Source: JABIFK01 sp047619225
GTDB taxonomy: Bacteria; Latescibacterota; UBA2968
DNA length: 11,720 bases
Direction: 5' to 3'
NCBI GenBank assembly: GCA_047619225.1
Contig: JBLHJX010000160.1
Location: 1 to 11,720 of the forward strand
Below are positions 1 through 6,844 of the stretch, piece after piece. Numbering within the stretch: position 1 is the first letter of the stretch; the number at the start of each line of letters is the position of its first letter. The position numbers were made by a program, and so were the translations under genes. The notes beneath the pieces were generated by a model. That model saw only the letters and a program-made list of their open reading frames with translations. It did not search any database and was not told where the DNA came from.

Positions 1-356
1 TCCCAAATAATAACGTGTCGCAATGTAAGCTCATCAACAACCACCTGGTCATCCACATGCAATGCAATGCTCAAACGCACCATACTTTTGCCACGCGGAG
101 ACGTCGGCTCCACAATCAGTCCTTCTAAGGCCTCATAATAAATAGGAGGCTTCCAAACCACCTCTTCTTTTTCCTCTTCTTCTCGTGTTTGTTCTTGTGG
201 CACCTCAGGTGCCGGAATAGCCCGATCAATTACCCAAAACCCCACACCACCTTCGGCAAGCAAAATCAACAAAACCAACACAAAATATCGCCCGGGTCCC
301 CCTCCCCCTTTTGGGCCGGCCTCTTCTTCGCCAGCGGCTTCATCTTCTTCGGCCAT
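1..356 (-). CDS. fliL: FliL-like flagellar basal-body-associated protein (3' end outside window)
   Basis: Translating the minus strand from the ATG at 354-356 gives 118 codons that remain open to the window edge, so the C-terminus is missing. The visible protein has an acidic, glycine-rich cytoplasmic N-terminus (about residues 1-23) and one membrane segment (about 24-43). A Glu-rich linker follows (about 59-65). The start of a FliL domain comes next: a Pro-Pro-x-Tyr-Tyr entry, a short 'LIVEP' strand and an 'MVRLSIALHVDD' strand, ending in a 'LRHVIIWD'-like segment where FliL proteins carry their conserved 'IRDxII'. Known FliL proteins are single-pass inner-membrane proteins that associate with the stator ring around MotA/MotB and support torque or stator stability. 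The start lies 3 bp after the stop of the TPR lipoprotein gene, with AGGGAAAGG upstream as ribosome binding site, so the two are almost certainly cotranscribed. Identification rests on overall pattern and topology, because FliL is poorly conserved. Confidence 0.72.
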   Translation of the reverse strand, partial: MAEEDEAAGEEEAGPKGGGGPGRYFVLVLLILLAEGGVGFWVIDRAIPAPEVPQEQTREEEEKEEVVWKPPIYYEALEGLIVEPTSPRGKSMVRLSIALHVDDQVVVDELTLRHVIIW

Positions 357-359
357 ATA

Positions 360-1337
360 TTAAACCTTTCCCTGGCCGGCTGCCAAAAATCGCGCCAACT
401 GCCGGCGCAAATGTGCCCGTAATTCTGGTTGACCGGGATCCAATGCGATTGCTTGATAAATAATTTTTACAGCATGTCCAACATCGCCCGACATAAAATA
501 CAATTCCGCCAAAGTATCCAAATAAGTCGGAGAGTTTGGCCGCAGGCGCAATGAAAGACGAGACAAGCGAATGCCTTCTTCCAACTGAATCTGTTGGGTC
601 GCATAAACCCACGCCAAATTGTTCATACTGCTGTGATCGGCAGGATTAAGATCGATGGCTTTTTTAAAAAACTCAGTGGCCAATTCATAATTTCCCTGAT
701 CGTAATATACATTGCCCAAAGCGCTGTGCACTTCAACAAATAAAGCATATTCTACATCGGTAATCGGATCAAGTGTGATCACGTTGCGAAAAGATTCGAT
801 GGCCTGACTTGGCAAATCTAAATGCACATACAAACGCCCCAAACCAAAATGAGCCCAAGTGGCATCGGGCCAGCGTGCTACCACGCCATCTAAAAGTGAT
901 TGTGCATCTTGGAACCGCTCTTGGCGCAAATAGAAATTCGCCAGATCGCGATAGGACCCTTTATAAGCAGGCACAGCCGCCACCGCACCTTCTAACCAGC
1001 CAATGACACCTTCAATATCGTCTTGGGCTTCGGAAATGGTTGCCAAATCTTGATAAACGGCCAAATAAGCAGGCTCAAGCTGCAATGCCGCCTGCAATGC
1101 AACAAATGCCGCATCATATTCCTTGCGCTGGTGATACATCCATCCCAACCGCCGAAGCAAATATGCATCGTGGGGTTGCAAATCTACCGCCGCTTGTAAG
1201 TGGACCAAGACCGCTTCTTCATCGCCTTGCGCCTGGGCAATCAATGCCTGGTCTAAATGCTGATAAGCTGTATATTGGCCACAGCTTATGAGACAACAAA
1301 CCATCAAACACAAATTCAAACCAGATCGTATCGCCAT
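360..1337 (-). CDS. TPR-repeat lipoprotein
   Basis: This is a 325-residue protein with a lipoprotein signal peptide: basic start, hydrophobic stretch and a lipobox Leu-Ile-Ser-Cys with the acylated Cys at residue 19. The rest is tandem tetratricopeptide repeats, about eight of them, showing the A/G-x(2)-Y/F...A...L..P pattern, for example 'LGNVYYDQGNYELATEFFKKAIDLNP'-type units from about residue 35 to the end. I chose the ATG at 1335-1337 because AAAGAG lies six bases upstream and the signal peptide is then of standard form. An ATG at 1359-1361 is in frame but has only a weak ribosome site. TPR arrays are protein-binding scaffolds, and a lipidated one would sit on the periplasmic face of a membrane. 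It precedes a fliL-like gene by 3 bp, so a role around the flagellar motor or envelope is plausible. Nothing in the sequence names a partner, and many unrelated lipoproteins look like this. Confidence 0.85.
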   Translation of the reverse strand: MAIRSGLNLCLMVCCLISCGQYTAYQHLDQALIAQAQGDEEAVLVHLQAAVDLQPHDAYLLRRLGWMYHQRKEYDAAFVALQAALQLEPAYLAVYQDLATISEAQDDIEGVIGWLEGAVAAVPAYKGSYRDLANFYLRQERFQDAQSLLDGVVARWPDATWAHFGLGRLYVHLDLPSQAIESFRNVITLDPITDVEYALFVEVHSALGNVYYDQGNYELATEFFKKAIDLNPADHSSMNNLAWVYATQQIQLEEGIRLSRLSLRLRPNSPTYLDTLAELYFMSGDVGHAVKIIYQAIALDPGQPELRAHLRRQLARFLAAGQGKV

Positions 1338-1378
1338 AATCATCTCTTTAAGGTTTTTCATTGAACCGTTTTCTCAAA

Positions 1379-1407
1379 AGTATAGAGATCGCTTACGCGG
1401 TTGTCAA
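1379..1407 (-). promoter_or_regulatory. sigma70-type promoter for the TPR lipoprotein-fliL operon
   Basis: Read on the minus strand, TTGACA (1402-1407, perfect -35) is followed by a 17-base spacer and TATACT (1379-1384, five of six matches to TATAAT). Transcription would begin near 1372, giving a leader of about 35 bases before the chosen ATG at 1337. A start near 1372 also lies upstream of the alternative ATG at 1361, so it does not by itself settle the start codon. Confidence 0.75.
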
Positions 1408-1443
1408 GATACAAAGCAAATGCATAAAATTTTCAATTTTCGC

Positions 1444-1471
1444 TTGACGAGGTTGTGCGGAACCTTATCAT
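1444..1471 (+). promoter_or_regulatory. sigma70-type promoter for the TAXI-TRAP/transhydrogenase operon
   Basis: TTGACG (1444-1449) and TATCAT (1466-1471) are separated by 16 bases, each matching consensus at five of six positions. A transcription start near 1478 leaves a leader of about 48 bases before the ATG at 1526. It lies back to back with the promoter of the TPR-fliL operon, the two -35 boxes being about 37 bp apart. A regulator bound between them could affect both directions; no obvious operator dyad was found there. Confidence 0.65.
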
Positions 1472-1525
1472 GCAGTCTGTTTGCAATGCGTTAGATGCCG
1501 CATCACGCTTTACGGGGGTCTCAAC

Positions 1526-2524
1526 ATGTCATACAAAATAACAATGCTCTTCTTCATCACACTGTTATTTGCTTGTGGTGGATCACAAACGGATGAAAAA
1601 GACCATAATTTTATCATTGCCACAGCAACAACCGGTGGCACGTATTATCCTGTGGGTGTGGCATTGGGAACCATCATCACCCAAAAACAGGCCCCGAGCC
1701 TCACAGCAACGGCCATCAACTCGGCAGGGTCGGGTGAAAACATACAAATGCTCATGAACAAAGAAGTACAATTGGCCATCTTACAAGGGTTATACGGCGC
1801 AATGGCTTATCAAGGCAAAGGCACCTATGACGGCCAACCCATCAAAAACATCCGATCTATCACCATGCTTTGGGAAAATGTTGAGCACTTCCTGCTACAA
1901 ACCGAATATGCCAAAACCGGAAACATCCAAGACCTTCAGAATTTAAACCAGAAATATTCGATTGGCAAACGCGGCAGTGGCACAGAAGGGTCAACACGCA
2001 CCATTCTCCAAGCCTTGGGCATTGAGCCAGAAACGGATCTGACCCCGGAATACCTCGGTTATAGTCCGTCAGTACAGGCCATGATCGACGGACGCATTGC
2101 AGGTGCCAGCACACCCGCAGGCATACCCGCAGCAGCCGTGACACAGGCGTTGGCACAGTTGGGGGAAAACGTCACGATCTTATCCTTCACGGATGCACAA
2201 CTGCAAAGAATCCGTGCCGAATTTCCAGTCTGGACAGCCTACACCCTGCCTGCCAACACATATCCTGGCCAAACAAAAGCCATTCAAACCATTGCACAAC
2301 CCAACTTCTTGGCCTGCCATGCCAACTTGTCGGAAGACGTCATTTATACCCTTACCAAAACCATTTATGACAACCTCGCAGAAATACAAAATATTCACAA
2401 AGCCACACTCGCAATGAAACTCGAAAAAGCAATTGCGGGTCTTGCGGTACCCTTACATCCTGGTGCAGCCAAATTCTATCGAGAAAAAGGCCTAAACATC
2501 CCCACCGACCTTATCACGCCATAA
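1526..2524 (+). CDS. TAXI-family TRAP transporter solute-binding lipoprotein
   Basis: This 332-residue protein begins with a short signal peptide ending in Leu-Phe-Ala-Cys (Cys17), so it is probably a membrane-anchored lipoprotein rather than a free periplasmic protein. The mature part opens with 'IATATTGGTYYPVG', the hallmark of the TAXI (TRAP-associated extracytoplasmic immunogenic) family. It continues with the family pattern 'T..S.GS.ENIQML...EVQLAILQ', 'IGKRGSGTEGSTRTILQALG' and a C-terminal 'PLHPGAAKFYREKGL', which is typical of TAXI proteins. Length fits the family (about 320). The ATG at 1526 has GGGGG seven bases upstream; an in-frame ATG at 1481 would place 15 unlikely residues before the signal peptide. 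TAXI proteins capture a solute, usually a carboxylate such as glutamate or 2-oxoglutarate where known, and hand it to the membrane permease encoded next. The substrate here is not determined by sequence. Confidence 0.93.
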   Translation: MSYKITMLFFITLLFACGGSQTDEKDHNFIIATATTGGTYYPVGVALGTIITQKQAPSLTATAINSAGSGENIQMLMNKEVQLAILQGLYGAMAYQGKGTYDGQPIKNIRSITMLWENVEHFLLQTEYAKTGNIQDLQNLNQKYSIGKRGSGTEGSTRTILQALGIEPETDLTPEYLGYSPSVQAMIDGRIAGASTPAGIPAAAVTQALAQLGENVTILSFTDAQLQRIRAEFPVWTAYTLPANTYPGQTKAIQTIAQPNFLACHANLSEDVIYTLTKTIYDNLAEIQNIHKATLAMKLEKAIAGLAVPLHPGAAKFYREKGLNIPTDLITP

Positions 2525-2572
2525 ACGACCCGTTTAAGTCTAAAAACAGATAACCGTTTTGACCCGCAACCA

Positions 2573-2608
2573 ATGACCAACATCTATTCTCGCATTTACT
2601 TTCTATGA
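2573..2608 (+). other. possible 11-residue mini-cistron overlapping the permease start
   Basis: In the 80-bp gap before the permease, an ATG at 2573 opens an 11-codon reading frame (MTNIYSRIYFL). Its TGA (2606-2608) overlaps the permease ATG (2605-2607) in the arrangement ATGA. Neither this ATG nor the permease ATG has a recognisable ribosome binding site. The overlap could couple permease translation to ribosomes finishing the short frame, or be chance. No known leader peptide is recognised. Confidence 0.2.
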
Positions 2609-4515
2609 CCAAAGCCCCGCCACAACCTATCGAAGACCTCAGTGGAGAAGTTGCGGCAACCCAACGCCCACTCACCGGCAGACACCATACCGTTGCGCTC
2701 GTTGCAGGTATACTCTTATCGCTCTTTCACCTTTGGAGCAACGCAGTAGGCGTATTGCCCGAACTTCAGCGCAATGCCATCCATTTTGGCTTCATTCTCT
2801 TTCTCGGTTTTTTACAATACCCATTCAGTCGCAAAAAAGATCTCGGCTTAGGCCTGGATTATGGTCTTGCCCTCCTCGCTATTTTAGCCGCACTCTACCT
2901 CATTTTTTTTGAAGATGCCCTACACACCCGAAACGAGGTCACCAACACACCCGACCTCATTTTTGCGGGCATTGCCATGCTCCTCTTACTCGAACTCACA
3001 CGCCGCACCACGGGCTTGTTTATCCCAATCTTAGCCCTCACATTTCTCACATATGCACTCTTTTGGGGGCAATTTGTACCAGGCATATGGCATTTCCCGG
3101 GTGTATCACTTTCTCGTATGCTCTATCGCATGTACTTTGCGCCCGACGGCATTTTTGGTACCATCGCCACCATCTCCTCAACCTTTGTTGCGCTCTTTGT
3201 TCTCTTTGGTGCTTTTTTGCTCAAATCTGGTGCGGGTGACTTTATGATTCGCCTCGCAATGTCTCTGCTTGGGCGCACCGTTGGTGGCCCCGCCAAAATG
3301 GCCGTCTGTGCCAGTGGTATGCTCGGCTCTATCTCTGGCAGTGCAGTGGCCAACACCGTGGGTTCGGGTTCGCTCACCATTCCCATGATGAAACGCACCG
3401 GATTTTCTGCCACCTTTGCCGGTGCCGTTGAAGCTGCGGCCTCTACAGGCGGGCAACTCATGCCCCCCATCATGGGCGCAGGAGCCTTTATTATGAGCCA
3501 ATGGACACAAATCCCCTACCTCACCATCGTGGCCGTCTCCATCATTCCTGCACTGCTCTACTTCATCAGCGTCATCTTTTTTGTACATTTTCGAGCGCGC
3601 AACCGAGGCATCAAACCCCTTGAAACATCTGAAATTCCCAAAATCAAAGACGTCATCAAAGAAGGCTGGCACTTTTCCATTCCCATATTCGTTCTCGTGG
3701 GTTTGCTCATCTACGGATTCACCCCCACTTTTGCGGCATCGGTTGGCACCCTCAGCATTGTGGGTGCCAGTTGGCTCAATGTCAAAACCCGCATGAATTC
3801 CCGCGACGTACTTGACGCACTCGCATTAGGCGCACACAACCTTGTCAGTACAGGCATTATCCTTTTATGTTCTGGCATTGTCGTGGGTGTTGTGCTTATG
3901 GTCGGTGTGGGCATTAAATTTTCACTGCTCATCGCTGCCATTGCAGGCAACAGCTTATTCCTCGCCATTATTCTTATCGCGCTTGCCTCACTCATTTTAG
4001 GAATGGGTTTACCCGTCACGGCCTCTTACATCGTGCTTGCCGTTCTTGCCGCACCAGCCCTCACCAACTTAGGTGTGAGTCTCCTGTCGGCACACTTGCT
4101 CATTTTTTGGTACTCACAAGATGCCAACGTCACACCACCGGTTTGTTTGGCGGCATACTCAGCCGCAGGCATATCGGGTGCCAACCCGCTACAAACAGGG
4201 TTTGAAGCTTGGCGCATTGCCAAAGGCCTGTATCTCATTCCCCTCCTATTTTGTTATACCCCGATCCTTTTTGAGGGAGAATGGTGGCAAGCAGCAGAAA
4301 CCACCCTCAGCGCTCTATTGGGTTTGCTTGCATTTGCAGCCGCCTCAGAAGGTTTTCACCTACGCAGTTTAACGGTACCCATTCGCATCCTCTTTTATGG
4401 TTCTGCTGGTTTGCTTTTATGGCCCATGCTCATGATGCATGGCATTGGATTGGGGCTTCTCATTACTTTGACCGTTTGGCAAAAATCGACGGGGCAAGCA
4501 CAGGAGATTAAATGA
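2605..4515 (+). CDS. TRAP transporter fused permease (small and large subunits joined)
   Basis: A 636-residue, highly hydrophobic protein of about 15-17 membrane segments. The N-terminal part (about residues 25-150) corresponds to the small four-helix Q subunit and the remainder to the large M subunit (DctM/SiaM fold). The conserved transport core is visible: 'GSISGSAVANTVGSGSLTIP' at 241-260, 'TGGQLMPPIMGAGAF' at 281-295, 'LGMGLPVTASYI' around 465-476 and 'DANVTPPVCLAAYSAAGISG' around 506-525. This fused layout is the rule for TAXI-associated permeases and matches the TAXI receptor gene 80 bp upstream. TRAP systems are ion-driven importers (Na+ or H+) of organic acids. The start at 2605 is the first ATG in frame after the receptor gene but lacks a clear ribosome site. 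The stop overlaps the next gene by 4 bp. Its C-terminus continues about 60 residues past the core as extra helices. Confidence 0.95.
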   Translation: MTKAPPQPIEDLSGEVAATQRPLTGRHHTVALVAGILLSLFHLWSNAVGVLPELQRNAIHFGFILFLGFLQYPFSRKKDLGLGLDYGLALLAILAALYLIFFEDALHTRNEVTNTPDLIFAGIAMLLLLELTRRTTGLFIPILALTFLTYALFWGQFVPGIWHFPGVSLSRMLYRMYFAPDGIFGTIATISSTFVALFVLFGAFLLKSGAGDFMIRLAMSLLGRTVGGPAKMAVCASGMLGSISGSAVANTVGSGSLTIPMMKRTGFSATFAGAVEAAASTGGQLMPPIMGAGAFIMSQWTQIPYLTIVAVSIIPALLYFISVIFFVHFRARNRGIKPLETSEIPKIKDVIKEGWHFSIPIFVLVGLLIYGFTPTFAASVGTLSIVGASWLNVKTRMNSRDVLDALALGAHNLVSTGIILLCSGIVVGVVLMVGVGIKFSLLIAAIAGNSLFLAIILIALASLILGMGLPVTASYIVLAVLAAPALTNLGVSLLSAHLLIFWYSQDANVTPPVCLAAYSAAGISGANPLQTGFEAWRIAKGLYLIPLLFCYTPILFEGEWWQAAETTLSALLGLLAFAAASEGFHLRSLTVPIRILFYGSAGLLLWPMLMMHGIGLGLLITLTVWQKSTGQAQEIK

Positions 4516-5798
4516 TGAATGAAGAAAAAGATTCAGCCATTCAGATGAGCACATCCAACTTGCGCTTTGGGCCAGGTATCACACGTGAAATTGGTATGGA
4601 CCTCGGTGATATGAACATCAAACGCGTACTGCTGGTCACCGATCCAAACCTCGTCGATTTGTCTCCCGTTCAGGTTGCGCGTGAATCGCTCGAAACAGAA
4701 GGTATTGAATATGATCTTTTTGACCGGGCGCGTGTGGAACCCACCGACGTCTCGTTCAAAGACGCCATTCAAGTGGCCACAGAAGGCAATTATGAAGCCT
4801 ATGTTGCCATTGGCGGTGGCTCAGCCATTGATACAGCCAAAGCTGCCAATTTATACGCAACCTATCCCGACGACTTTTTTGCCTACATCAATGCTCCCAT
4901 AGGCCAAGGCAAACCCGTACCCGGCCCAGTCAAACCCTTGTTCGCCATTCCCACCACAGCGGGCACCGGTAGTGAAACAACGGGCGTCGCCATTATGGAC
5001 CTCTCAGATCGCCACGTCAAAACCGGCATTGCCCATCGCTATCTCAAACCCACACTTGGCATCGTAGACCCCGAAAACACCCGAACCATGCCCTCCGTCA
5101 TCGCTGCCGCCACAGGTTTAGACGTCCTCTGCCACGCACTTGAATCCTATACAGCCATTCCCTATAACCAACGCCCCAAACCCAACCGCCCCATTGAACG
5201 CCCAGCTTATCAAGGGTCAAACCCCATCAGCGATATCTGGTCCCTCAAAGCGATTGAATACGTCACCCAATATCTCGTGCGTGCCGTGCGCAACCCAGAA
5301 GACGACGAAGCCCGAGGTGCAATGATGCTTGCCGCATCAATGGCAGGCATGGGCTTTGGCAATGCAGGCGTTCACCTGTGTCACGGTATGTCCTATCCCG
5401 TCTCTGGCATGGTGCGAAGCTTCAAACCTGAAGGCATGACCACCAATCATCCCATTGTACCACACGGTATGTCGGTTGCCCTGAATGCACCGCCCGTCTT
5501 TCGATTCACAGGCCAAGCCTGCCCTGAACGCCACTTATACGCCGCATCAATGATGGGCGCAGACATCAGCAAAGCATCTCATGAAGAAGCCGGCGACATC
5601 CTCGCAGATCAAATCATCTCAATGATGAAACAACTCGAAATGCCCAATGGCCTCTCTGCTATTGGATTTACAGAAGATGACATCCCCAAACTCGTAGAGG
5701 GCACACTCCCTCAACACCGCGTCACCAAACTCTCGCCTCGCCCCGCCGAAGGAGAAGACTATGAGGCGATGTTCAAAGAAGCGATGAATTTGTGGTAA
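4512..5798 (+). CDS. Hydroxyacid-oxoacid transhydrogenase (ADHFE1-like iron-dependent alcohol dehydrogenase)
   Basis: This 428-residue group III iron-containing dehydrogenase follows vertebrate ADHFE1 (hydroxyacid-oxoacid transhydrogenase, EC 1.1.99.24) along nearly its whole length as I remember that sequence. Shared blocks include 'NLRFGPGITREIGMDL', 'RVEPTD.SF', 'DVLCHALESYT', 'ERPAYQGSNPISDIW', 'FGNAGVHLCHGMSYP' and 'KLVEGTLPQHRVTKLSPRP'. The nucleotide-binding loop is GGGS at 101-104 and the phosphate-contact segment is TTAGTGSETTG at 148-158. By comparison with E. coli FucO the metal ligands should be Asp204, His208, His291 and His318. The known enzyme oxidises 4-hydroxybutyrate to succinic semialdehyde while reducing 2-oxoglutarate to D-2-hydroxyglutarate, with tightly held NAD(H). 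The ATG at 4512 overlaps the permease stop (ATGA) and has AGGAG five bases upstream; the next ATG, 4515, is also possible. Tight coupling implies joint expression with the transporter. Exact substrate pair is inferred from family membership. Confidence 0.92.
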   Translation: MMNEEKDSAIQMSTSNLRFGPGITREIGMDLGDMNIKRVLLVTDPNLVDLSPVQVARESLETEGIEYDLFDRARVEPTDVSFKDAIQVATEGNYEAYVAIGGGSAIDTAKAANLYATYPDDFFAYINAPIGQGKPVPGPVKPLFAIPTTAGTGSETTGVAIMDLSDRHVKTGIAHRYLKPTLGIVDPENTRTMPSVIAAATGLDVLCHALESYTAIPYNQRPKPNRPIERPAYQGSNPISDIWSLKAIEYVTQYLVRAVRNPEDDEARGAMMLAASMAGMGFGNAGVHLCHGMSYPVSGMVRSFKPEGMTTNHPIVPHGMSVALNAPPVFRFTGQACPERHLYAASMMGADISKASHEEAGDILADQIISMMKQLEMPNGLSAIGFTEDDIPKLVEGTLPQHRVTKLSPRPAEGEDYEAMFKEAMNLW

Positions 5799-5802
5799 TC
5801 AT

Positions 5803-6804
5803 ATGAATGCACCCTCTCACATCAGCCAAGGGGAACGCGCGCAAGACTTCGTTCTCCCAGTCTTCGACGGTACACCTACGCGGTTTTATGCACACGCCGG
5901 TGGGGCACCAACGGTGCTTATCTTTGCACCAAACACAAACGAAAAAATCCATTCATTTGTCGCATCACTCCAGCAACAAAAGAATCCACCAGATATATTC
6001 ATCGTCCAAACAACACAAGAGGTCACCGATACGTCCATAACGATCTTTACGGACCCAGAAGGTAAAGTTCGCCAGGCTTATCGCATAGGTGTATCAGATC
6101 AAACCATCGTATTATTGCTCAATCCAAACTTACGCGTCTTATCCACACATACATTAGACGACATCTCCACCACCGTTGAAGCAATCACCCAAACCCTCGC
6201 CGAACAGTCGCAACCTTCGCCACAAGAACTCACCACACACGCACCAGTACTCCTCATCCCCCACGTGCTCACACCAGACATATGCCAAGCCCTCATCAAC
6301 GTGTGGCAAAACCAAGGCAATGAAGAAACGGGCGTGGAGCAATCTATTCATCAGCACCGAGAAAACATCATTGATCACACCAACAAAAAACGCCGAGACC
6401 ATGTGGTCACCGACGAAAAGTTAATGCGCTTAATCTCCACCACCGTTGGCCGTCGCGTGATGCCCGAACTCAAAAAAGCCTTTCACTTTGAAGCCACCCG
6501 ATTTGAAGGCTTCAAAATCGTCTGTTATGATTCAGAGGAAAAAGGCTTCTTCCACGCCCACCGCGACAACCTCAGCCCCTCAACTGCGCATCGCCGTTTT
6601 GCCCTCACGCTCAACCTCAATGCAGGTTATGAAGGCGGCCATCTCACCTTCCCTGAATATGGCCCACATCTCTACAAACCCAAAACGGGTGCTGCCATCC
6701 TCTTCTCCAGCTCCCACCTGCACGAAGTCACACCCGTCACGCAAGGCAAGCGCTTCACACTGCTCTCATTTCTCTTTGGTGAAAACGATATTCGCACGAA
6801 ATAA
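5803..6804 (+). CDS. Peroxiredoxin-like domain fused to a prolyl-hydroxylase-type Fe(II)/2-oxoglutarate oxygenase
   Basis: This 333-residue, apparently soluble protein has two parts. Residues about 8-132 resemble an AhpC/TSA thioredoxin fold ('GERAQDFVLPVFDG', then a 'TVLIFAPNT' strand and 'IFTDPEGKVRQAYRIG'). However, the peroxidatic cysteine expected after 'FAPNT' is absent (Asn46-Glu47-Lys48). Residues about 146-328 match the prolyl 4-hydroxylase alpha-subunit fold. Iron ligands are His253-Arg-Asp255 and distal His307, and Arg317 in 'HEVTPVTQGKR' should bind the 2-oxoglutarate carboxylate. Between the strands, 'FALTLNLNAGYEGGHLTFPEYG' is typical of P4H-like enzymes. Such enzymes hydroxylate proteins, peptides or small molecules while turning 2-oxoglutarate and O2 into succinate and CO2; the target is unknown. 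The gene starts 4 bp after the transhydrogenase stop with no strong ribosome site, so it is likely translated by coupling and is the last gene of the operon. No terminator is evident after it. Confidence 0.88.
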   Translation: MNAPSHISQGERAQDFVLPVFDGTPTRFYAHAGGAPTVLIFAPNTNEKIHSFVASLQQQKNPPDIFIVQTTQEVTDTSITIFTDPEGKVRQAYRIGVSDQTIVLLLNPNLRVLSTHTLDDISTTVEAITQTLAEQSQPSPQELTTHAPVLLIPHVLTPDICQALINVWQNQGNEETGVEQSIHQHRENIIDHTNKKRRDHVVTDEKLMRLISTTVGRRVMPELKKAFHFEATRFEGFKIVCYDSEEKGFFHAHRDNLSPSTAHRRFALTLNLNAGYEGGHLTFPEYGPHLYKPKTGAAILFSSSHLHEVTPVTQGKRFTLLSFLFGENDIRTK

Positions 6805-6844
6805 TTCTACCCGTATACCATTGAGTCCTCTGCTAAATTCTCAA

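Noticed and set aside
340..612. 90-codon minus-strand frame spanning the TPR/fliL junction
   Set aside because: It overlaps two real minus-strand genes in a different frame and shows no family resemblance.
1481..1525. Fifteen-residue N-terminal extension of the TAXI protein from an upstream ATG
   Set aside because: It would start within a few bases of the predicted transcription start, lacks a ribosome site and would bury the signal peptide; the ATG at 1526 has GGGGG at good spacing.
3178..3672. 164-codon open frame on the minus strand inside the permease gene
   Set aside because: It lies wholly within a strongly supported TRAP permease, has no recognisable domain and a composition typical of antisense frames in skewed DNA.
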